IMG/VR virus record: IMGVR_UViG_3300032132_000764
Coordinates: 1-33,839 of that record
From: a virus
Length of the DNA: 33,839 nt
Reading direction: 5' to 3' (one strand)
The translations under genes were made by a program, and so were the position numbers. Below are positions 17,678 to 24,623 of this stretch, piece after piece (position 1 is the first letter of the stretch; each line of letters starts with the position of its first letter). The notes under the pieces were generated by a model, which was given only the letters and a program-made list of their open reading frames with translations, made no database searches and was not told the DNA's origin.

Positions 17678-18511
17678 TCACCGCGCGCCAATCATCCATA
17701 GACAGCCCACGTGCAAGCCGGCCCGATCAATGCGCCAACCCAGGGACTGCTGCGACCGACGATAACGGTTTACATATTCATATGCAATTTTAAGGCGGTG
17801 CTTCGGCCACACGCGTAAGTTGGCGACGCGAAACACCGTGCCCTGGCCGCGGCCCATGCTTGTCACAATGTCCGCGCCAAAGTGGATCTCGACAATTCTG
17901 GCATGCCTTTGCGGGCCGGACTTGGTTTGCCGGATGCTGCCGAGGATGCCGCCGGCGCCCGGCGACGATATGGCGACGACCTGGTCGACCAGCTCTTCAT
18001 GTCGGATAGTCAGCCACTTGGCCAGAATGCCGCCGGCGGAATGCCCGGCCACGACGACTTTGGTGAAACCGCTTGCTTTGTCGCTTTTCTTTGCCTTCAC
18101 GACAAAGTCGTGCAGCACTTTAAGCTTCTCTTCCGCCCGCTTCGCAACCACGCCGCCCACCGCATTGATGAGCATGGCAAGGCTATCGACGGTATTCCAG
18201 TCCGATTCGTATTCCAGCCCATCGACGTGGATCGACAGTATCTTAGTCTCCCGTTCAAAGACGGCAAGCATGCCGACGTTCAATTTGTCGGCGGCGTCGA
18301 CGAACTCGAACTCCTCTCGCAGACGTTTAGCCACGCCGGGGCGCGGTGCTTTACTTGGGCCTAGGACCGTCTTGTCGAGGGATTCGAGATATTCTTCCTC
18401 TGTTTTCACATTTTTGAATTTTTTACCAGCACTGACCTGAACCAGGGCATGCCATCTGGCGAGGTCTTCTACGTCTACTGTAGCAACTTCCCGCCCGTTG
18501 ATTCGCGTCAT
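17678..18511 (-). CDS. Orphan truncated lipase, paralogue of the tape-measure N-terminus
   Basis: 277 residues with Shine-Dalgarno AGGAGA. Residues 1-230 align without gaps to the N-terminus of the tape-measure protein, keeping GHSAGG (Ser158) and GADIV (Asp214). It then breaks at TVFRVAN and continues with an unrelated tail (RLKIAYEYVNRYRR, to GCLWMIGAR). The region with the candidate catalytic His259, the Hint domain and the tape measure are all missing. Differences from the tape-measure copy cluster at residues 38-66, 86-89 and 115-117. It may be an inactive orphan effector fragment that serves as recombination stock, as in orphan toxin cassettes, or a decaying duplicate. The intact frame favours recent origin or retained use. 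Confidence 0.75.
   Translation of the reverse strand: MTRINGREVATVDVEDLARWHALVQVSAGKKFKNVKTEEEYLESLDKTVLGPSKAPRPGVAKRLREEFEFVDAADKLNVGMLAVFERETKILSIHVDGLEYESDWNTVDSLAMLINAVGGVVAKRAEEKLKVLHDFVVKAKKSDKASGFTKVVVAGHSAGGILAKWLTIRHEELVDQVVAISSPGAGGILGSIRQTKSGPQRHARIVEIHFGADIVTSMGRGQGTVFRVANLRVWPKHRLKIAYEYVNRYRRSQQSLGWRIDRAGLHVGCLWMIGAR
17759..17787 (-). promoter_or_regulatory. Candidate promoter upstream of lipoprotein A
   Basis: On the minus strand, TTGCAT is followed after 17 bases by TATCGT, inside a locally AT-rich patch in otherwise GC-rich DNA. It lies about 90 bases before the lipoprotein ATG and is kept in the second copy. The matches to sigma-70 boxes are modest (3/6 and 4/6). It would allow lipoprotein expression independent of the late operon, but the patch also lies in the tail of the orphan lipase frame. 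Confidence 0.25.
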
Positions 18512-18523
18512 GTGTCGGTTCTC

Positions 18524-19267
18524 CTACGGTGCTGGTGCGCCCCTCGGCGGCAGCAAGATCTCAAGAAAACTAATTGATGGTTTCACGCCCCCACGGCAAT
18601 AAATTGTGTCTGGACCAAGGCGATCGCCGGATATGGAAAAGACCGGTTCCTGTGAGAACGCAATGATCTCACCGGTTTTGCGGTCGGTGATTTTGTCAAT
18701 ATGCCGAATCAACATTGAGCTTCCGGAATCCGTATAAGTCGTCTCGTTATCGAATCTGTATCGGGCGGTAAACGCCTTGATCGGCGTGGTCGCAATGCAG
18801 GTGTGCTGAAATCTATCATACCCGGGACTGCGGGTTCCCAACGGTAACCCCGAACCGCTCGCCAAATACTCCTCGAACACCCTGCAATTCGGATGGCCGA
18901 TCGGCTTTTCCTCGAACCGATAGAGCCCCGGACCCGGCACATACAAACGTTCGTACTCTGTGTAACTGGCTTTTTTCATCTCCGCTTCGACGAAATCATA
19001 GCCTTCGTATTTGATCGCCGATCGACAAATCGCTGAACAGCCCCGTCCCTCGCCGTGAACGAATCCCCGTACGTTCTCGACGGTCCGCTTCACGTAGTAT
19101 TGCGATTCCTTTTCGCATACCTCGTCGAACCAGGCCGGCGGGTAGAACAACGCCGAGCAGCCGGCCAGGGAGAACGCCGCCGGCAGTACGGCCACCTTCA
19201 GCAACCGCGCCGCGCCCGCCGCCGTGCCGGCCGCCAAGCGCTTCATCTTCCAAATTATCAGTCTCAT
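18524..19267 (-). CDS. Cysteine-rich lipoprotein B, paralogue of lipoprotein A
   Basis: 247 residues from the ATG at 19267 (TTG at 19288 possible). The lipobox LAGC and all six downstream cysteines are conserved with copy A. It ends 12 bases before the orphan lipase gene, the same spacing as copy A to the tape-measure gene. Against copy A it differs in clusters, for example KASYTEYERLYVPGPG versus EADYTAYLLSIVPGPG, YLASGSG versus RKAWRSN, and TYTDSGSSMLIRHIDKI versus TRTRTNGSTLSRHVRKV, while RFEEKPIGHPNC and RFQHTCIATTPIKAFTARYR are kept. The clustered change parallels that in the partner lipase, as in effector/immunity pairs that change specificity. Function is inferred. Confidence 0.75.
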   Translation of the reverse strand: MRLIIWKMKRLAAGTAAGAARLLKVAVLPAAFSLAGCSALFYPPAWFDEVCEKESQYYVKRTVENVRGFVHGEGRGCSAICRSAIKYEGYDFVEAEMKKASYTEYERLYVPGPGLYRFEEKPIGHPNCRVFEEYLASGSGLPLGTRSPGYDRFQHTCIATTPIKAFTARYRFDNETTYTDSGSSMLIRHIDKITDRKTGEIIAFSQEPVFSISGDRLGPDTIYCRGGVKPSISFLEILLPPRGAPAP

Positions 19268-19274
19268 AAGCCTC

Positions 19275-19490
19275 TCACCGCGCGCCAATCATCCATAGAC
19301 AGCCCACGTGCAAGCCGGCCCGTTCGATGCGCCAACCCAGGGACTGCTGCGACCGACGATAACGGTTTACATATTCATATGCAATTTTAGGAGGTGCTTC
19401 TATCACACGCGTAAGTTGGCGATGGGAGCCGCCGCGCCCGTGCGGACAGGCCCGGATCTTGGATGGCCAGCCACTTGGCCAGAATGCCGC
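19275..19490 (-). pseudogene. Decayed third lipase cassette fragment
   Basis: From 19275 to about 19417 this repeats the tail of the orphan lipase (KIAYEYVNRYRRSQQSLGWR, ending GCLWMIGAR). Further upstream, pieces of the lipase body remain, such as the plus-strand GCCAGCCACTTGGCCAGAATG at 19464-19484, which corresponds to the codons just after GHSAGG. Large parts between are deleted. A 77-codon open frame crosses it, but it starts in scrambled sequence. It shows that at least three cassettes once stood here. Confidence 0.75.
19356..19384 (-). promoter_or_regulatory. Candidate promoter upstream of lipoprotein B
   Basis: Exact counterpart of the element at 17759-17787 (TTGCAT, 17 bases, TATCGT on the minus strand), again about 90 bases before the lipoprotein ATG. 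The same modest consensus match applies. Confidence 0.25.
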
Positions 19491-19512
19491 TGCGTTGCCC
19501 ATACACAAGCGA

Positions 19513-19536
19513 GGGCGGATGCGATTGCATCCGCCC
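19513..19536. repeat. REP-like hairpin at the scaffold/cassette junction
   Basis: Perfect inverted repeat GGGCGGATGC-GATT-GCATCCGCCC (10-base arms, 4-base loop), 27 bases after the scaffold stop. Neither strand has a T-run after it, so it is not a standard intrinsic terminator. It could be a REP-type genomic repeat or a weak transcript-end structure. It lies exactly where the portal-scaffold block meets the decayed cassette. Confidence 0.7.
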
Positions 19537-19563
19537 CTAACACCGTCCTGTCGTCACCCAGCC

Positions 19564-20340
19564 TTAGTACGGCAGGCGCAGGTAAGCGACGTCGCCGTGC
19601 TCGGCGATAAAGTGGGTCTTTTCCTCGACCGACATGCGCGAGCGCCGGGTCGCGCCGGCCGCGGCCTGGCCCGCCGGGCCGACGCCGGAACCGGAGCCTT
19701 GCTGGCCGCTGCCGTCGAAGGCCCGGCCAAAGTCTTCGCTGGCCCGCATCTCCGCCACCAGTTCGGCCACGGTCATGAACGCGCCGTCATCGGTGCTGCG
19801 CGCGTTGCCGTCCTGGTCGATCACCCGGACGACGAAGGCGCCGTCTTCCTCGACCGCTTTTGACTGGACTTCAACATGGGGCATCAACAGGGTCGGCAAG
19901 CCGCCTTGGCCGGCGATCGCCGCGGTCGCCTCGCTGGCGACCAGTTGCTTGGCAATCATCGCGTCCTTGGCCGCCAGCAAACCGTCCTTGGTGGCGAGCG
20001 CCTTGGCGTGTTCGGCTTTCTGACGTTCCAGGATTTTGTCGAACTCGCCGCGTTCGCGGGCGCGGCGCTCGGCGCGCTCCGTCGATTCCTGGCGCAGGCG
20101 CTTGTGCTCTTCGGGATCGATATCGCCGAACCGTTCGGCCTGTTGCTTGGCGGCGCGGGCGGCACGGCGTGCTTCCTCACGCTCCCGCTTGGCGTGTTCG
20201 AGGGAGCGTTTCAAGCCACCGACGTCTTCGACGCCATCGACATCGAGGCGCCAGTCGCCGTCCTCATGCTGCTTGTAATAGGCGCGCAAGGGTTCGGCGA
20301 CGCCGTCCAGGTCCTGCAGCGTCATGTGTAGTTGGGGCAT
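19564..20340 (-). CDS. Capsid scaffold protein
   Basis: 258 residues, with its ATG one base after the portal stop. Residues about 45-160 form a highly charged, alanine- and arginine-rich coiled coil (EHAKREREEARRAARAAKQQ, then ERAERRARERGEFDKILERQ). A short domain follows (AFMTVAELVAEMRASEDFGR) and a C-terminal helix MSVEEKTHFIAEHGDVAYL. A long coiled coil plus a terminal coat-binding helix and partnership with a portal gene fit a scaffolding protein, which organises coat subunits during procapsid assembly and is later lost. It resembles the DUF6651-type scaffolds. Its usual neighbour, the capsid gene, is some 10 kb away at 30779-31759. Confidence 0.75.
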   Translation of the reverse strand: MPQLHMTLQDLDGVAEPLRAYYKQHEDGDWRLDVDGVEDVGGLKRSLEHAKREREEARRAARAAKQQAERFGDIDPEEHKRLRQESTERAERRARERGEFDKILERQKAEHAKALATKDGLLAAKDAMIAKQLVASEATAAIAGQGGLPTLLMPHVEVQSKAVEEDGAFVVRVIDQDGNARSTDDGAFMTVAELVAEMRASEDFGRAFDGSGQQGSGSGVGPAGQAAAGATRRSRMSVEEKTHFIAEHGDVAYLRLPY

Positions 20341-20341
20341 A

Positions 20342-21772
20342 TCAGTTGGTCTCCTTCAAAGAGTGCCTTCCGGCGGGATTGGCCTCTTGGGCCGGTTCAG
20401 CCGGCAGGCCGGCATCGGGTTCGGCGCGGCGCACCGCATCCAGGGCCACGTCGAAATCATCGGACAGGACACCGAGCCGCTTGAGCTCACCGAGATAGGC
20501 GGCGCGGCTGATTTCGCCGTTGGCGCGGGCGCTGGTCAGGATGTCGGCCACGTGTTTACGGTCGCCGATCCAGTCGGGCTGGCAGTCGACGATGATGGTG
20601 CCGACCGTGGCCGGGTCGAGCCCTTGCCAGCGGGCAAACAGGCCGAACATGTCCTCCAGCGCAACCTTCAAGGCGCCTGCCCAGGCCAAGAGCGGCGCCA
20701 TCCCCTCGCCTGCATCGATCGCCCGACCCGTCGCCGTTTCCTTGGACCCGGCGCGGGTCTCGAACTGCAGCCCGAACTGGCGCATCTGGCGCTCCAAGGC
20801 CTCGATCTCGTCGCGGCCGGCGGCGAGATGGGCGCCGCTCGATTCGACGTAATAGAACTTGCCGTTGTCGCTCGACATGGTGAGCAGCTTGTTGGGGCCG
20901 AATTCGATTTCGCCATCGTCCTCCTCGCGCCAACCCGACGCGGCAAGGATGGGAAAACTGGCGACGTTCAACGCATTACGCTGGTCGGAACGGAGCTGCC
21001 AATGTTCGAGCTGCATCCAGGCCAGCGCCTCCAATGGCGGCCGCGCCTCGAAGAAGCCGACTGGCGCGGTTTGCAAGGCAACGACCGGTACGGCGCCGAG
21101 GGAATTGCGGCCGTCGGCGGCCAGGCTCCAAGCGCCCTCGACCAAGCGATAGCGGCGCCATAGATCAGGCTCCAGCACCAGGATTTCCTCGACGCTTTGC
21201 TCACCGAAGGCGTCGGCCGGCTCGGTCAGGGCACGGCGGATACGGACCTGGGTCAGTACCTGGTGGCCGCCGATCATTTCCGCCCGCGCGCCGATTACTT
21301 CGGCTGCCGACAAGCCAACCGCATAGGGCCGGGCGCCGAGGGCGCGTTCCTGGGCCAGGTTGAGCGCCGCCGACACCGCCGGAAAATCCACCAACACATA
21401 GGCGATGCCGTCGATCAAGGCGTCACGAAACAAGGTGCGGGCGAAGGCGTCGAGGCCGTGGCCGGCGAGGTCGACATTGGCGGCATAGGCGCGGAGTGCG
21501 GCGGGCATGTCGTCGCCGAGGCAGAGCGGCTTGGCGAAGACCTTGCCGATCAAGCTGTCGATGGTGCGGGCAAAGAAGTTGCGCAGCACCGTGCGTTTTA
21601 GACGCGCCTCATAGTGGCGTCTGTTTTCCGCCGGATGGCGCGGCAAATAGGTCTCGCCCGCCGCCCGCATGGCGGCATTGCCGCCCATCAGGCTGCGTGG
21701 CAGGTGATAGCGCTCAGCCATCCGCCGATAGGCGGCCGAGGGCTCGGACGGATCCGGATCCGGGTCGTTCAT
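20342..21772 (-). CDS. Portal protein, DUF4055-like
   Basis: 476 residues, ATG with AGGAGACC upstream. Features of this portal family include the N-terminal YLPRHPAENRRHYEARLKRT and NFFARTIDSLIGKVFAKP, the central GIAYVLVDFPAVSAA and SLGAVPVVALQTAPVGFFEA, and the stem/wing helix WQLRSDQRNALNVASFPIL, followed by long C-terminal helices. The portal is the dodecameric vertex that binds terminase and passes DNA. Normally it follows the large terminase gene and precedes scaffold and capsid genes. Here portal and scaffold stay together but sit between the tail chaperones and the tape measure. The family call is by recalled pattern and I am fairly sure of it. Confidence 0.8.
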   Translation of the reverse strand: MNDPDPDPSEPSAAYRRMAERYHLPRSLMGGNAAMRAAGETYLPRHPAENRRHYEARLKRTVLRNFFARTIDSLIGKVFAKPLCLGDDMPAALRAYAANVDLAGHGLDAFARTLFRDALIDGIAYVLVDFPAVSAALNLAQERALGARPYAVGLSAAEVIGARAEMIGGHQVLTQVRIRRALTEPADAFGEQSVEEILVLEPDLWRRYRLVEGAWSLAADGRNSLGAVPVVALQTAPVGFFEARPPLEALAWMQLEHWQLRSDQRNALNVASFPILAASGWREEDDGEIEFGPNKLLTMSSDNGKFYYVESSGAHLAAGRDEIEALERQMRQFGLQFETRAGSKETATGRAIDAGEGMAPLLAWAGALKVALEDMFGLFARWQGLDPATVGTIIVDCQPDWIGDRKHVADILTSARANGEISRAAYLGELKRLGVLSDDFDVALDAVRRAEPDAGLPAEPAQEANPAGRHSLKETN

Positions 21773-21853
21773 GGCTCGGGTCTCCTGGATGGACGGAATG
21801 GGATGGCGGATGGGAACGTGGGGGGCGGTACGTAGATCGAACGCGTCTGGGCT

Positions 21854-22210
21854 CTAATGGTGCTTCTTGGCCCCTCTTCCCCGATCCTTGTCCTTCTCCC
21901 TCTGCCAGGCCAGATACTCCTCGTCGATCGCCGCGACCATATCGAGCATATCCCGGCAGGCCTCCGGACCGTCGATTTCATGGATCCGGCAATAGTCGAT
22001 CACCGCGTCGATCGGGATCGGGCCGAGGCCGCCGAAATGCACCACGCGATAGCGGTTCAGGAAGTGGAACGCCGTCATATAGGGCCTGAGCCGGTGGTCG
22101 ACGTCGGGGCGGTCTTGCATCGCCTTGACCTTATGGCCGCCGGCGGCCAGGCGTTCGAACCAGGCCGCTTGCTCACCCCAGGTCAGGTCCCAGCGGAGCG
22201 CGGCTTTGAC
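21854..22210 (-). CDS. Tail assembly chaperone, frameshift (T) part
   Basis: Read in the -1 frame relative to the upstream chaperone. From the slippery site the frame is open without a stop through LRWDLTWGEQAAWFERLAAG and into DRPDVDHRLRPYMTAFHFLN, ending in a basic KDRGRGAKKHH tail. An internal ATG at 22120 exists, but the coding-like sequence clearly begins before it. That fits a G-T fusion made by ribosomal slippage: about 130 residues of the first frame plus 118 of this one. Such fusions bind the tape measure and recruit tail-tube subunits in lambda-like tails. Unusually, the tape-measure gene does not follow directly; portal, scaffold and cassettes intervene. Confidence 0.75.
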   Translation of the reverse strand, partial: VKAALRWDLTWGEQAAWFERLAAGGHKVKAMQDRPDVDHRLRPYMTAFHFLNRYRVVHFGGLGPIPIDAVIDYCRIHEIDGPEACRDMLDMVAAIDEEYLAWQREKDKDRGRGAKKHH

Positions 22211-22599
22211 TTTTTTGCCGCCTTGGCGTCGTCCTCCGCCTTGAACGTCTCCATGCTGACCGACAGGCTGAATATCTGTTCGCGCAAATCAGAATAGCTG
22301 CCCAGCACCCGGACCGCAGTGTCGACACTGTAATCCAAGGGCTCGCCGCCCTCCTCGATACCGCCCCAATCGACGATCACGCCCTCGGCAATCTGTCGGG
22401 TCAGGATGTCTTCCATGACCTTTTCCGGGATCTTGGCGAGCTTGCCGTAGGGGCGCTCCAGGCGTTCGCGGACGCGCCGGCAGGCTTTCGAGGAGAACCG
22501 TCTCACCACGATCCACGTACCGTCGCCGAGGTCGATCCGCTTGCCTTCTTCCTCGGCATCCCGATCCGTGCCGAATTCCTTCTTCAAATCCAATGCCAT
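22183..22599 (-). CDS. Tail assembly chaperone, G part
   Basis: 138 residues. I chose the ATG at 22599 over an in-frame upstream start because GGAGAGAAA lies just before it. The protein starts MALDLKKEFGTDRDAEEEGK, contains IDLGDGTWIVVRRFSSKACR, and ends in lysine-rich DDAKAAKKSKPRSAGT, the stretch where the slippery codons lie. Size, charge and position after the major tail tube gene match the G protein of siphovirus tail chaperone pairs, which is made in excess over the G-T fusion. A 24-base perfect palindrome lies directly upstream of its ribosome binding site. Confidence 0.75.
   Translation of the reverse strand: MALDLKKEFGTDRDAEEEGKRIDLGDGTWIVVRRFSSKACRRVRERLERPYGKLAKIPEKVMEDILTRQIAEGVIVDWGGIEEGGEPLDYSVDTAVRVLGSYSDLREQIFSLSVSMETFKAEDDAKAAKKSKPRSAGT
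22210..22216 (-). promoter_or_regulatory. Programmed -1 frameshift site A AAA AAG
   Basis: On the minus strand the codons GCA AAA AAG form the heptamer A AAA AAG in the correct X XXY YYZ phase, eight codons before the first-frame stop. Slipping by one base enters an open frame to 21854 with coding character. A AAA AAG is among the most efficient bacterial slippery heptamers, and tail chaperone genes are its classic phage site. Confidence 0.85.
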
Positions 22600-22618
22600 C
22601 GCTTTCTCTCCATCGCTA

Positions 22619-22642
22619 GCCCTGTTTCGATCGAAACAGGGC
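22619..22642. promoter_or_regulatory. 24-base perfect palindrome upstream of the chaperone gene
   Basis: GCCCTGTTTCGATC and its mirror make a 24-base perfect palindrome centred at 22630/22631, ending about seven bases before the chaperone ribosome binding site. As DNA it could be an operator for a dimeric regulator. As RNA it folds into a 10-base stem with a GAUC loop next to the Shine-Dalgarno sequence. No T-run follows, so it is not a normal terminator. Confidence 0.75.
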
Positions 22643-22769
22643 ATCTAGGTTGCGCTTACGCCAATGCGCTGTTGGCACATGGCTCCACGGGGGCGGCGTT
22701 TACCGCGCCGGGGCCACAGTCGCGGCCCTGACCGCGTCATTCACAATCGAACGCGGTCTATCAAAGGGT

Positions 22770-22800
22770 GCGGGCCGGGCAGCGACGAAACCCGGCCCGC
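22770..22800 (-). terminator. GC-rich hairpin after the major tail gene, possible weak terminator
   Basis: GCGGGCCGGG and CCCGGCCCGC form a perfect 10-base stem around an 11-base loop, about 70 bases after the tail-tube stop. The minus strand continues ACCCTTTGATAG with no proper U-tract, so termination would be partial or Rho-aided. It may lower transcription between the abundant tube protein and the chaperones. The rest of the 22600-22870 spacer shows no convincing gene. Confidence 0.45.
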
Positions 22801-22870
22801 GAGGCCCACGTGAGCCATCAGGGCGCCGTGCTGAGGGGACAGGCACGGCCGTCGCTAAACGTCGTTGTGT

Positions 22871-23794
22871 TTAAGAGTTATCGATCTTGATGTCGGTCGC
22901 GTCGGTCGCGTCGTAGATCGCCTGGAACGCGCATTCCGCCATCAAATCGTTGTTCTGACCGGTTGCGGTCACCTGGCCCGACGTCAACTTAATGCGCGGG
23001 AAAGTGACCGCATAATTGTTGGTGCCGTCGGTCAGCGTCAGGGTCAGATCGGTCTCCGTGCCGGCAACGAACCGGTCATAGAGCTCGGTGTTTTCGAAAT
23101 AAGCGTTGACCGTTCCGGTGACGCTACGGGTGCCGTAGCCAATGGCGATCGAATCCGTATTGCCGATGGCCGAAAGTGCTCGCAGGTTGTTGGTCACAGT
23201 AAACGACAGATCCTGGTAGAATATCGGGCTCGAGACACCGGTGACAGCAATAGAGCCGACATCGGCGGACGACATCACCGCGTTGGAATTGGCCGCGCCG
23301 TAGGTCGCGCCGGTTATGATCGCTGTGCCAACCGAATGACCCATGCCCATAACGGCGGCCGTTCCGGTAACGATTTCCGCGGCACGGACGTTGAGCGTGA
23401 GCGTGTTGATCCGGCAGCCGGTGAAGCGAAAGTAGCGATCGGTAGCCCCGGTCTCGTGCAAAACCTCGAAAGTGAGGCTGTCCTGGTCGGATCCGGCCTT
23501 CAGAACGTTGCTGGCAAAGGTGCCGCGCAGTGCTGCTTCGAGAAGCTTGTCGGTGTCGCTCGCGCCGAACGACAGCTCGAAGCCAATTTCACCGGAGACG
23601 GTCCCGCCGTTGTCTATCAGGTCACGGACCGCCGGGTTGGCGTTTAGTTCCGTGGAGGCGATCAATGTCTTATCCCGGGTCAGGCTCTCACTGGTAACAC
23701 GTAGGTTTTGAAATGCGGGGGTTGCCGGCGTCGTGCCGGCCGTTGCTTCGGCGATGAAGGCGATTGTGGTTTCAGACGCATTGCCGATCGACAT
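22871..23794 (-). CDS. Major tail tube protein
   Basis: 307 residues with AGGAG before the ATG. The sequence is threonine-, alanine- and glycine-rich and mostly beta strand. It begins MSIGNASETTIAFIAEATAG with a following TTPATPAFQNLRVTSESLTR, and contains DNGGTVSGEIGFELSFGASD and SVTGTVNAYFENTELYDRFV, then a strand set ending IKLTSGQVTATGQNNDLMAE. This is the usual form of siphovirus tail tube subunits of the Phage_tube type. Position after the tail terminator and before the chaperones supports it. The tube polymer forms the tail channel around the tape measure. Confidence 0.85.
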   Translation of the reverse strand: MSIGNASETTIAFIAEATAGTTPATPAFQNLRVTSESLTRDKTLIASTELNANPAVRDLIDNGGTVSGEIGFELSFGASDTDKLLEAALRGTFASNVLKAGSDQDSLTFEVLHETGATDRYFRFTGCRINTLTLNVRAAEIVTGTAAVMGMGHSVGTAIITGATYGAANSNAVMSSADVGSIAVTGVSSPIFYQDLSFTVTNNLRALSAIGNTDSIAIGYGTRSVTGTVNAYFENTELYDRFVAGTETDLTLTLTDGTNNYAVTFPRIKLTSGQVTATGQNNDLMAECAFQAIYDATDATDIKIDNS

Positions 23795-23853
23795 GGTGCG
23801 GCTCTCCTAAGGGTGAAAAGGCCGCGACATCGCGGCGGTCGGGGTTGACGTCG

Positions 23854-24264
23854 CTATTTGATTTCGTCAAACCGAAAGTCGGCGGTAATATGGATTGTGA
23901 ACCAACCGCTCTCGTCGTTGCTTACCTCGCCGGGCGAGACCTTGGCGAACCGAACACCGGCCGGTTGCACGACTAAGCCTTCGAAAATGGCCATGACGGC
24001 GTCCGCGTGCTGCGTCGCCGCGGTCGGTCCGGTGTTCTCTTGTACGTAGACATCCGCAACGACTTTACCGGTGCGGCGAAACAGCCGATTGGCCGAGCCG
24101 ATAGAAATCTGCTCACCTTCGCCGTGTTCGATATGAAAGCGCACATAATCGGTGCCGACGGTTGGAGTATAGTCCACGTTGTCCCAGGCAATCTGCGTTC
24201 TGGCGGCCCATGCCGTGTCGAAATGGGATTCGATCGCCAGTCGAGCCTCGCTAAGCGTCGTCAT
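23854..24264 (-). CDS. Tail terminator/tail completion protein, DUF4128-like
   Basis: 136 residues, overlapping the head-closure gene by four bases. It begins with a helix (SEARLAIESHFDTAWAART), then YTPTVGTDYVRFHIEHGEGE, RLFRRTGKVVADVYVQENTG and a helix with ATQHADAVMAIFEGL. The order of helix, beta sheet and helix with a final strand (TIHITADFRFDEI) fits the gpU-like tail terminator fold and the DUF4128 group. Such proteins cap the finished tube and bind the head-closure protein. The location between head-closure and tail tube genes is exactly as expected. Confidence 0.75.
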   Translation of the reverse strand: MTTLSEARLAIESHFDTAWAARTQIAWDNVDYTPTVGTDYVRFHIEHGEGEQISIGSANRLFRRTGKVVADVYVQENTGPTAATQHADAVMAIFEGLVVQPAGVRFAKVSPGEVSNDESGWFTIHITADFRFDEIK

Positions 24265-24623
24265 TGGCGCACCTGCAGCTTATGGAGTACGGCAGTGCCG
24301 ATCGGCGGCACCGTTTCGACGCGGGCCACTTCGTAGGTGGCGCCGTCAATGATAACCCGCCAATCCGCAGTCGGTACGGCGTCGAGGCTGTTGGCGGCGA
24401 CGATCAACTCGAAGTCCGTTGCTTGGATGAGGCCGCCGGCCCGCTCAAGCGCGGCGAAATCGCTGCCAACCGCGTCGACGACGTAGTCAGTCAGGGTCTC
24501 TGCCTTCGTGCCGGTCGCGGGATCGTAGCTGCTATCGACCTTCCTCAAGGTCACCTGGTCTTGGCTGTAGCGGCCGAGCAGGTCCTGTGCCCGGGCGCCC
24601 ATCCGCTCATAAATTCCGGTCAT
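24261..24623 (-). CDS. Head-closure/head-tail joining protein
   Basis: About 120 residues. The start is the ATG at 24623 (overlapping the upstream stop, TGATG) or a GTG one codon earlier. It opens with a helix (YERMGARAQDLLGRYSQDQV) and then forms a small beta barrel (TLRKVDSSYDPATGTK, ADWRVIIDGATYEVARVETV). This is the pattern of the small head-closure proteins (lambda FII/SPP1 gp16 type) that plug the connector after DNA packaging. It lies immediately before the tail terminator. Assignment is by order and fold impression. Confidence 0.7.
   Translation of the reverse strand: MTGIYERMGARAQDLLGRYSQDQVTLRKVDSSYDPATGTKAETLTDYVVDAVGSDFAALERAGGLIQATDFELIVAANSLDAVPTADWRVIIDGATYEVARVETVPPIGTAVLHKLQVRQ

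Larger units (their letters stand above)
16225..17821 (-). repeat. Lipase-lipoprotein cassette, copy A of a 1,597-base tandem repeat
   Basis: Landmarks in this stretch recur at an offset of exactly 1,597 bases: the two lipase starts (16914/18511), the lipoprotein stops (16927/18524) and the lipase breakpoint (16225/17822). There is therefore no net insertion or deletion between the copies. The sections I compared around the lipase active site are almost identical (one change in 60 bases at 16261-16320), while short patches elsewhere differ strongly. Confidence 0.9.
17822..19417 (-). repeat. Lipase-lipoprotein cassette, copy B of the tandem repeat
   Basis: Second copy of the repeat, displaced 1,597 bases from copy A. 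A single-base length difference appears only near 19389-19407. Beyond it a third, degenerate copy continues with the lipase breakpoint sequence (ACGCGTAAGTTGGCGA). Confidence 0.9.

Noticed and set aside
16225-19417. Insertion sequence or composite transposon causing the 1,597-base repeat
   Set aside because: No transposase frame, terminal inverted repeats or target duplication are visible. The repeat contains only the cassette genes, so unequal recombination is enough.
19513-19536. Intrinsic terminator after the scaffold gene
   Set aside because: The stem is good, but neither strand has a T-run after it, so it is listed as a REP-like hairpin.
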